A program made the position numbers and the translations under genes. A stretch of 64,000 nucleotides of DNA, taken from assembly GCA_007694945.1 (NCBI GenBank), contig REER01000100.1, forward strand, positions 47,315 to 111,314, given 5' to 3'. Of the stretch, positions 58,076 to 64,000 are shown piece after piece (position 1 is the stretch's first letter; each line of letters begins with the position of its first letter). The notes under the pieces are model-generated. The model had not been told where the DNA came from. It did no database searches and saw only the letters and a program-made list of their open reading frames with translations. Source of the stretch: Paracoccaceae bacterium. GTDB lineage: Bacteria; Pseudomonadota; Alphaproteobacteria; Rhodobacterales; Rhodobacteraceae.

Positions 58076-59830
58076 ATGAGCGACACGCAGACCCCCTATC
58101 AGGTACTGGCGCGGAAATACCGCCCCGAGAGCTTTGCCGATCTGATCGGGCAGGACGCGATGGTGCGCACGCTGCGCAATGCCTTTGCAACCGACCGCAT
58201 CCACCATGCTTTCGTGATGACCGGCATCCGCGGCACCGGCAAGACCACCACGGCGCGGATCATCGCCAAAGGCCTGAACTGCATCGGGGCGGACGGGCAG
58301 GGCGGCCCCACGACTGAGCCGTGCGGCGTCTGCGAGCATTGCGTGGCGATCAGCGAGGGCCGCCATGTCGATGTGCTGGAGATGGACGCGGCCTCGCGCA
58401 CAGGCGTCGATGATATCCGCGAGATCATCGCCTCGGTCGCTTACCGGGCGGCCTCGGCGCGATACAAGATCTACATCATCGACGAAGTGCATATGCTGTC
58501 GACCAATGCGTTCAATGCGCTTCTGAAGACGCTTGAGGAACCACCAGCGCATGTGAAATTCATCTTCGCCACGACCGAGATCCGCAAGGTACCGGTCACG
58601 GTGCTCTCGCGCTGCCAGCGCTTCGATCTGCGCCGGATCGAACCGGAAGTGATGATGGCGCATCTGCAACAGGTCGCCAAAGCCGAGGGCGGGCAGGTGG
58701 CGCCAGATGCGCTGGCGCTGATCACGCGCGCCGCCGAGGGCTCGGTGCGCGATGCGATGTCGCTCTTGGATCAGGCGATCAGCCATGGCGCGGGCGAGAC
58801 CACGGCAGAACAGGTGCGCGCCATGCTGGGGCTCGCGGACCGGGCGCGGGTGCTGGATCTCTTCGATAATATCATGAAGGGCGATGCCGCGGCGGCGCTC
58901 GAGGAACTGGCTGCGCAATATGCCGATGGCGCCGATCCGATGGCCGTGCTGCGGGACCTCGCCGAGATCACGCATTGGCTGAGCGTGACCAAGGTCACCC
59001 CCGAGGCCGGAAATGACCCGACGCTGAGCCCCGAGGAACGCGATCGCGGCGCGGCGATGGCGCAGGCGCTGCCGATGCGGGTCCTGACGCGGAGCTGGCA
59101 GATGCTGCTCAAGGCGCTGGAAGAAGTCGCCAATGCCCCCAATACGATGATGGCCGCCGAGATGGCGATCATCCGGCTGACCCATGTCGCCGATCTGCCC
59201 GGCCCAGAGGAGATCCTCCGTAAATGGCAGGATCACACACCGGATGCCGGGCCCGCCGGTGGCGGTGGCAAGGGGGCGGCTGCGCAGCAAGCGCCGGGGG
59301 CGACGCGCCCTGGCGGGCGCGCCGGTGGGAACGCGTCACAGGGTGGTGCAGCGACTGCACTGGCTGGCGCCGCACCAGTGCTCGCTGGTTATGCGCAATT
59401 CGATGATGTCGTGGCGCTGATCCGCGAGAAACGCGATATGGCGCTGCTCTATGAGGTCGAGACCTGCCTGCGGCTGGTCCGCTACAGCCCTGGCCGGATT
59501 GCGTTCCAACCCACCGGGGAGGCCGCGCCCGACCTGGCCGCGCGGCTGACGGCGCGCTTGCAGGGCTGGACCGGGGCACGCTGGGGGGTTTCGGTCGAGA
59601 ATTCCGGCGGCGGGCAAACTTTGGCCGAGGCGCGCGCTGACGCGCGCGAAACCAAGGCCGAGGCCGCGCTTGCCAACCCGATTGTCGCGGCGGTCTTCGA
59701 GGCCTTCCCAAAGGCGCGCGTTCGTGAGATCCGGGACCTGGAGAGCCTGCAGGAAGACGCGGCGAGCGAGGCATTGCCTGCGAATGCCGACGAGATCGAC
59801 CCTGATTGGGACCCGTTTGAAGACACATGA
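58076..59830 (+). CDS. dnaX: DNA polymerase III subunits gamma/tau
   Basis: The clamp-loader ATPase of the replicase. 584 residues: Walker A GIRGTGKT (about 50-57), zinc-finger cysteines C69, C83, C86 and C89, a Walker B with YIIDEVHML, the sensor SRCQRF, and a C-terminal tau-like region after a low-complexity Gly/Ala linker (about 385-430). It is first in the conserved dnaX-ybaB-recR cluster. I do not see a strong slippery site for a shorter gamma form. Confidence 0.96.
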   Translation: MSDTQTPYQVLARKYRPESFADLIGQDAMVRTLRNAFATDRIHHAFVMTGIRGTGKTTTARIIAKGLNCIGADGQGGPTTEPCGVCEHCVAISEGRHVDVLEMDAASRTGVDDIREIIASVAYRAASARYKIYIIDEVHMLSTNAFNALLKTLEEPPAHVKFIFATTEIRKVPVTVLSRCQRFDLRRIEPEVMMAHLQQVAKAEGGQVAPDALALITRAAEGSVRDAMSLLDQAISHGAGETTAEQVRAMLGLADRARVLDLFDNIMKGDAAAALEELAAQYADGADPMAVLRDLAEITHWLSVTKVTPEAGNDPTLSPEERDRGAAMAQALPMRVLTRSWQMLLKALEEVANAPNTMMAAEMAIIRLTHVADLPGPEEILRKWQDHTPDAGPAGGGGKGAAAQQAPGATRPGGRAGGNASQGGAATALAGAAPVLAGYAQFDDVVALIREKRDMALLYEVETCLRLVRYSPGRIAFQPTGEAAPDLAARLTARLQGWTGARWGVSVENSGGGQTLAEARADARETKAEAALANPIVAAVFEAFPKARVREIRDLESLQEDAASEALPANADEIDPDWDPFEDT

Positions 59831-59845
59831 AGAAAGGCTTGTAAC

Positions 59846-60190
59846 ATGCTGAAAGGTTTGGGTGGAATGGCCGATATGGCCAAGATGATGAAAGCTGCGC
59901 AGGACATGCAGACCAAGATGGCCCAGCTACAGGAAGACCTGAAATCGATCATGGTGACAGGCGAATCCGGCGCAGGGCTGGTCAAGGCTACCGCCACCGC
60001 CAAGGGTGAGCTGACCGCGCTCGATATCGACCCGTCGATCTTCAACGCCGATGAAAAGGAAGTGGTCGAAGACCTGATCCTCGCCGCGATCAAGGATGCC
60101 CAGAGCAAGGCAGAGGCGCGCTCCAAGGAGGAGATGGGCAAGATCGCCGAGAGCATGGGCCTGCCGCGCGACATGAACCTGCCGATCTGA
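59846..60190 (+). CDS. YbaB/EbfC nucleoid-associated protein
   Basis: A 114-residue DNA-binding protein (LGGMADMAKMMKAAQDMQTKMAQLQEDL, then GEAGAGLVKATATAKGELTALDIDPSIF-like and VEDLILAAIKDAQSKAEARSKEEM). It forms dimers that bind DNA with little sequence preference and is nearly always between dnaX and recR. Its start is 15 bases after dnaX; recR begins 9 bases later. Confidence 0.9.
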   Translation: MLKGLGGMADMAKMMKAAQDMQTKMAQLQEDLKSIMVTGESGAGLVKATATAKGELTALDIDPSIFNADEKEVVEDLILAAIKDAQSKAEARSKEEMGKIAESMGLPRDMNLPI

Positions 60191-60199
60191 GTCCGCGCC

Positions 60200-60811
60200 G
60201 TGCACGCGCCGCCAAATGAGCCGCAAAACGAGATCGAGGCGCTGATCGCGCAGGTGGCGCGACTGCCGGGGCTGGGGCCACGTTCGGCGCGCCGCCTCGT
60301 GCTTCATCTGATCCAGCGTCGCGACCAGAGCCTGCGCCCGCTCCTGGGCGCGCTGGAGCGCGTGGCGCTCAGCGCGCAGAACTGTAGAATCTGCGGCAAT
60401 ATCTCGACCGCGCCAATCTGCCCGGTCTGTACCAACCCAAAGCGCGCGACAGGCGAAATATGTGTGGTCGAGGATGTGGCCGACCTCTGGGCGATGGAGC
60501 GCGGCGGCGCCTTTCGCGGGCGCTATCATGTGCTGGGCGGCACGCTCTCGGCGCTCGATGCGGTGGGGCCCGAGGAGTTGCGTATTCCTGAACTGGTGGA
60601 GCGTGTGCGCAATGAGGGTGTGGGCGAGGTGATTCTGGCGCTTGGGGCAACAGTAGATGGCCAGACGACGGCGCATTACATTGCGGATGCGCTCTCGGAT
60701 CTGGAGGTGCGGGTGACGGCGCTGGCCCAGGGCGTGCCGATGGGGGGTGAGCTGGATTTCCTCGATGATGGCACGATTGGTGCGGCGCTCAAGGCGCGGA
60801 AGGCGCTTTGA
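60200..60811 (+). CDS. recR: Recombination protein RecR
   Basis: Part of the RecFOR gap-repair pathway, loading RecA on single-stranded DNA. 203 residues with HhH near the N terminus ([16 protein letters not shown]), a zinc finger [16 protein letters not shown] and a Toprim domain ([28 protein letters not shown]). The start is GTG at 60200. It closes the dnaX-ybaB-recR operon. Confidence 0.95.
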   Translation: MHAPPNEPQNEIEALIAQVARLPGLGPRSARRLVLHLIQRRDQSLRPLLGALERVALSAQNCRICGNISTAPICPVCTNPKRATGEICVVEDVADLWAMERGGAFRGRYHVLGGTLSALDAVGPEELRIPELVERVRNEGVGEVILALGATVDGQTTAHYIADALSDLEVRVTALAQGVPMGGELDFLDDGTIGAALKARKAL

Positions 60812-60838
60812 GATAAGGCAGGCGGGCAAGGATGAAGA

Positions 60839-61231
60839 TCAGAAAATCTGCATGCCTTCGGGGCGGGTCGCGCGATAATGCGCGAGGCGGCTCTCAAGCG
60901 TGCAGAGATGGATCTCAAGCTTGTGGCTATCGGGGTCGAGGATATAGAGCGAAGCGCCCTCGGAGCGGTTTCGCTTCCAATGCGGCACGTTGGCGAGCCG
61001 TGCTTCGAGCGTTGCAAAATCCTCGGGTGCGCAGGAAAACGCGATATGGCTGTCATCGCGCGCGGGCGCAGGGGTGCCGTATTCCAGACAGAGCCAGAGG
61101 CTGCCGCCCTCCAGATAGGCCAGGCGCGCGCTTCGCGCGCGTAGCGTCAAACCCAGCAGCTCTCGCCAGAACCCCAGGCTCCGCTCCAGGTCAGCCACCA
61201 CCAGCGTCACATGGTTGACGCCAGTGATCAT
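60839..61231 (-). CDS. FosA-like fosfomycin-resistance glutathione transferase (VOC fold)
   Basis: A 130-residue vicinal-oxygen-chelate enzyme. It closely resembles FosA: ITGVNHVTLVVADLERSLGFWRELLGL, GSLWLCLEYG, SHIAFSC, HWKRNRSEGASLYILDPDSHKLEIH. Metal ligands match H7, H62 and E106, and T9, W46, K86, S90 and E91 also fit the FosA set. FosA opens the fosfomycin epoxide with glutathione using Mn2+ and K+. It lies 1 base behind dnaB on the same strand. The murA in the window has the sensitive cysteine, so it would be the only visible defence. Activity is unproven. Confidence 0.72.
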   Translation of the reverse strand: MITGVNHVTLVVADLERSLGFWRELLGLTLRARSARLAYLEGGSLWLCLEYGTPAPARDDSHIAFSCAPEDFATLEARLANVPHWKRNRSEGASLYILDPDSHKLEIHLCTLESRLAHYRATRPEGMQIF

Positions 61232-61232
61232 T

Positions 61233-62714
61233 TCAGAAGCCCTGCTCGCCCTGCTGCCATGGCTTGACGAGATTGCCGAACCGGGTGAAGCGGCCCTCGA
61301 AGCTCAGCTCAATCGTGCCGATGGGCCCGTGGCGCTGCTTGCCGATGATCACCTCAGCCTTGCCATGGACCGATTCCATCAATTCCTGCCATTTGGCCAT
61401 GGCATCGAGGTCATGATCCGAAGGCTTCTCGCGCTCGCGATAATATTCCTCGCGGAAGACAAACATCACGACGTCGGCATCCTGCTCGATCGAGCCCGAT
61501 TCGCGCAGGTCCGACAGTTGCGGGCGCTTGTCCTCGCGGCTCTCGACCTGGCGTGACAGCTGGCTCAGCGCGATTACCGGAATGTTCAGCTCCTTGGCAA
61601 TCGCCTTGAGCCCTTGCGTGATTTCCGAGACCTCCTGCACGCGGCTTTCCTTCGCGAGGCCGCGCAGGAGTTGCAGATAGTCCACGATCAGCACATCCAG
61701 CCCATGCGTGCGCTTCAGGCGCCGGGCGCGGGCGGCCACCTGTGCGATGGGGAGCGCCGGGGTGTCATCGATATAGAGCGGGCAGGATTCGAGAGCCTTG
61801 GCAGCCTCGACAAAGCGGCGGAACTCGTCCTCGCGCATGTCACCGCGGCGGATCTGTTCGGAGGCGACTTCGGCGGCCTCGGACAGAATCCGCGCTGCAA
61901 GCTGTTCGGCTGACATCTCGAGGCTGAAGAACCCCACCGAGCCGCCATCGATGGCGCCTTCGGTGCCGTCATCGCGCATCCCGTGCTTGTAGTTCTTTGC
62001 GATATTGAAGGCGATATTGGTGGCCAGCGAGGTCTTGCCCATCGACGGACGCCCGGCAAGGATGATCAGATCCGATGGGTGCAGCCCGCCCAGCTTGCGG
62101 TCGAGATCCACCAGCCCGGTCGAGATTCCCGCCAGCCCGCCGTCGCGCTGATAGGCGGCATTGGCCATATTGACAGCATCGGTCACCGCCTTGAGGAAGG
62201 ACTGAAACCCGCGCTCGGCGACACCCTGTTCGGCGAGTTTATAGAGCTTCTGCTCGGCATCGACGATCTGCTCGCGCGGCTCAGAGGCGACATCGACCTG
62301 CGCGGCGCGCGCCGAGATATCCTGCCCCAGCCGGATCAGGTCGCGCCGCACGGCCAGATCATAGATCATCTGCGCGTAATCGCGCGCAGCATAGGCCGAG
62401 ATCGCCGCTGCCGCGATGCGCACCAGATAGGCCGGACCGCCCAACTCCTTCAGCCCGGCATCATCTTCCATGAAGGCCTTGAGCGTGACCGGCGAGGCGA
62501 GCGCATTCTTGCGGATGCGGGCGCTGGCTATCTCGAAGATGCGCTGATGCACCGGCTCGTAGAAATGCTCGGGCTTCACAAGCGAGGAGATGCGGTCATA
62601 GACGTCATTATTGACGAGGATCGCGCCGAGGAGCTGCTGTTCAGCTTCGATATTATTGGGCAGCCCCTCGACGCCAGATGTATCCTGACCACGGATTGTG
62701 GTGACCTCGTTCAT
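61233..62714 (-). CDS. dnaB: Replicative DNA helicase DnaB
   Basis: A hexameric helicase that unwinds DNA at the fork. 493 residues: the N-terminal domain (LPNNIEAEQQLLGAILVNNDVYDRI) and the RecA-like C-terminal domain with AGRPSMGKTSLATNIAF (Walker A), DVLIVDYLQLL (Walker B) and SIEQDADVVMFVFREEYY (DnaB signature). Two DnaA boxes lie upstream, in the gap shared with hisS. FosA-like gene follows with 1 base between. Confidence 0.97.
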   Translation of the reverse strand: MNEVTTIRGQDTSGVEGLPNNIEAEQQLLGAILVNNDVYDRISSLVKPEHFYEPVHQRIFEIASARIRKNALASPVTLKAFMEDDAGLKELGGPAYLVRIAAAAISAYAARDYAQMIYDLAVRRDLIRLGQDISARAAQVDVASEPREQIVDAEQKLYKLAEQGVAERGFQSFLKAVTDAVNMANAAYQRDGGLAGISTGLVDLDRKLGGLHPSDLIILAGRPSMGKTSLATNIAFNIAKNYKHGMRDDGTEGAIDGGSVGFFSLEMSAEQLAARILSEAAEVASEQIRRGDMREDEFRRFVEAAKALESCPLYIDDTPALPIAQVAARARRLKRTHGLDVLIVDYLQLLRGLAKESRVQEVSEITQGLKAIAKELNIPVIALSQLSRQVESREDKRPQLSDLRESGSIEQDADVVMFVFREEYYREREKPSDHDLDAMAKWQELMESVHGKAEVIIGKQRHGPIGTIELSFEGRFTRFGNLVKPWQQGEQGF

Positions 62715-62808
62715 CCCTGCCCCCGACTTATGCCACTGCCCGGCTTGTTACGTCGCAAGGTAGCGGATTCGGGCGTGTCTTGCAAATTGTATAAGCCTGT
62801 GGGTGGCC

Positions 62809-62817
62809 TGTGGATAA
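62809..62817 (-). promoter_or_regulatory. DnaA box (perfect TTATCCACA) upstream of dnaB
   Basis: The minus strand reads TTATCCACA, an exact DnaA box. It lies 95 bases before the dnaB start, in the dnaB/hisS gap. Confidence 0.6.
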
Positions 62818-62825
62818 GCCCATAT

Positions 62826-62834
62826 TGTGGTTAA
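62826..62834 (-). promoter_or_regulatory. Second DnaA box (one mismatch)
   Basis: The minus strand reads TTAACCACA, differing from TTATCCACA at one base. It is 8 bases from the perfect box on the same strand. Confidence 0.4.
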
Positions 62835-62867
62835 TTTACAGATTATGCCCAGATCATGGGGGTATCT

Positions 62868-62903
62868 GGGGGTGCAGTCCAGCAGGCTTGCCCCTGCGCC
62901 CCC
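62868..62903. repeat. Hairpin in the leader of hisS
   Basis: GGGGGTGCAG (62868-62877) pairs with CTGCGCCCCC (62894-62903) with a single GU wobble, 16-base loop. It lies 43 bases before hisS. No U-run and no T-box features; possibly a leader structure or a pause site. Confidence 0.4.
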
Positions 62904-62946
62904 CTTGGGCTAAGCGAGGCGCGCAGCTTGCAGGGAGTGCGCCGCA

Positions 62947-64000
62947 ATGGCGAAAAACACGGGTCCCAGACGCCCCAAAGCCCAGACGCCAAAGGGGTTT
63001 CGCGACTATTTCGGTGCCGAGGTCAGCGCGCGCAAGGCCATGCTGGACAAGATCGCAGCCGTCTATCACCGCTACGGGTTCGATGCGCTGGAAACATCGG
63101 CGGTCGAGACGGTCGAGGCGCTTGGCAAGTTCCTGCCCGATGTGGATCGTCCGAATGAGGGGGTCTTCGCCTGGGAAGAAGAGGGCGACTGGCTGGCGCT
63201 GCGCTATGACCTGACAGCCCCTTTGGCGCGGGTGGCGGCACAGTATCGCAATGACCTGCCGACGCCTTACCGGCGCTATGCGATGGGGCCGGTCTGGCGC
63301 AATGAAAAGCCCGGCCCGGGGCGGTTCCGGCAGTTCTATCAATGCGATGCGGATACGGTGGGCGCGGCCTCGGTCGCGGCGGATGCCGAGATCTGCGCGA
63401 TGCTGGCGGACGCGCTGGAAGAAGTGGGCATTCCGCGCGGGGATTATGTGATCCGGGTGAACAACCGCAAGGTTCTCAACGGGGTGATGGAGGTTGCGGG
63501 GATACTCGACCCCGCCGACCCGTCGAAATTCGAGCACGAGCGCGGGATCGTGCTGCGCGCGATTGACAAGTATGATCGACTTGGGATCGAAGGTTTGACA
63601 CAGCTTTTAGGCGAAGGGCGCAAAGACGTTTCAGGCGATTTTACAAAGGGAGCTAATCTTCAAAAGGAGCAGATATATAAGATACGAACTTTCGTTCACG
63701 CACGTCGTGCCAACAACACGGAGACAATAGGAACCTTAGATCACCTGATCGAGGGCTCGAAGATGGGTCGCGAGGGCGTAGAAGAACTCAGAGACATTGA
63801 GCGTTTTCTTGCACTTCAAGGCTACGGCTCCGACCGCATTATAATCGACCCCTCGGTCGTGCGGGGTCTCGGCTACTATACTGGTCCGGTCTATGAGGCC
63901 GAACTGACCTTCGAGATCACTGACGAAAAGGGCCGCCCGCGTCAATTCGGCTCGGTCGCGGGTGGCGGGCGCTATGATGATCTGGTCAAGCGCTTTACCG
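62947..64000 (+). CDS. hisS: Histidyl-tRNA synthetase, 3' end beyond the window
   Basis: Charges tRNA-His. Open to the right edge, at least 351 residues. Starts [23 protein letters not shown] at ATG 62947 with AGGGAG upstream. Class II motifs: [19 protein letters not shown] (motif 2-region), [13 protein letters not shown], and [14 protein letters not shown] with GGGRYDDL at the end. Between about 63570 and 63850 the codon use changes to AT-rich forms (four ATA, two TTA, one AGA, two CGA) without frame disruption, suggesting recombination with a divergent allele. Confidence 0.93.
   Translation, partial: MAKNTGPRRPKAQTPKGFRDYFGAEVSARKAMLDKIAAVYHRYGFDALETSAVETVEALGKFLPDVDRPNEGVFAWEEEGDWLALRYDLTAPLARVAAQYRNDLPTPYRRYAMGPVWRNEKPGPGRFRQFYQCDADTVGAASVAADAEICAMLADALEEVGIPRGDYVIRVNNRKVLNGVMEVAGILDPADPSKFEHERGIVLRAIDKYDRLGIEGLTQLLGEGRKDVSGDFTKGANLQKEQIYKIRTFVHARRANNTETIGTLDHLIEGSKMGREGVEELRDIERFLALQGYGSDRIIIDPSVVRGLGYYTGPVYEAELTFEITDEKGRPRQFGSVAGGGRYDDLVKRFT

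Overview
The window looks like chromosomal DNA of an alphaproteobacterium of the Rhodobacteraceae/Roseobacteraceae group. The evidence is high GC with GC-rich third codon positions, a class II (B12-dependent) ribonucleotide reductase, DUF1489 and DUF2948 proteins, a murA-DUF2948-hisD order, an IalB-family protein, a zwf-pgl-pgi operon with a CceR-like operator, and a CtrA-type box. The genus cannot be fixed from the sequence. Almost all of it is ordinary housekeeping and metabolic DNA. I see no CRISPR array, transposase, integrase, prophage or rRNA gene. One tRNA gene, tRNA-Thr(GGT), is present.

Layout. 1-9240: end of ccdA, a DUF1489 gene divergent from nrdJ, then oxyR, lipA, gph, a TehA-like transporter, guaB and a TSUP exporter. 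9252-15823, minus strand: a lipoprotein hydrolase, metA and a P-loop ATPase in one operon, then a FadL-type porin gene broken by an in-frame amber codon, then a penicillin-acylase-family hydrolase. 15921-20915: a hydroxyisobutyrate-dehydrogenase-like enzyme and a gamma-carbonic-anhydrase-like protein converge, across a 23-bp perfect palindrome, on an amaB-amaA pair (pipecolate/lysine degradation); an IalB protein follows. 20916-21592 is the largest gap and carries two strong terminators without an obvious gene. 21593-26634: a HerA/DUF853 ATPase, obgE, proB and proA. 26718-30929: a lipoprotein, an acyl-CoA synthetase and an MFS transporter (minus). 31001-35516: an AlkA-type glycosylase, esterase, membrane protein, MFS transporter and HNH protein. 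35613-39398: zwf-pgl-pgi. 39412-43550, minus: a lipoprotein, a sulfur unit (tandem rhodanese, YeeE/YedE transporter, 56-residue membrane protein) and a DMT exporter. 43681-50704: SseB-like, rplM-rpsI, uspA-mtnN, a DUF5765-like membrane protein, alr and an M20 peptidase. 50713-57963: tRNA-Thr, a 53-residue protein, murA, DUF2948, a two-gene secreted module behind a CtrA-type box, hisD, two alpha/beta hydrolases and a threonine-dehydratase-like enzyme. 58076-64000: dnaX-ybaB-recR, then dnaB and a FosA-like gene on the minus strand, two DnaA boxes, and hisS running off the end.

How the genes fit together. zwf, pgl and pgi feed glucose 6-phosphate into 6-phosphogluconate for the Entner-Doudoroff or pentose phosphate route. 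proB-proA make proline. metA starts methionine synthesis. alr and murA supply peptidoglycan precursors. dnaX-ybaB-recR and dnaB serve replication and repair. oxyR and nrdJ sit together as an oxygen-tolerant dNTP and peroxide-response pair.

The items most worth following up are a roughly 25-bp motif recurring seven times at gene boundaries, the interrupted FadL gene, the CtrA-boxed secreted module inserted before hisD, the low-GC mosaic inside hisS, the long palindrome at 17350-17411, the gene-poor region with two terminators, and the uncharacterised ATPase at the head of the metA operon.
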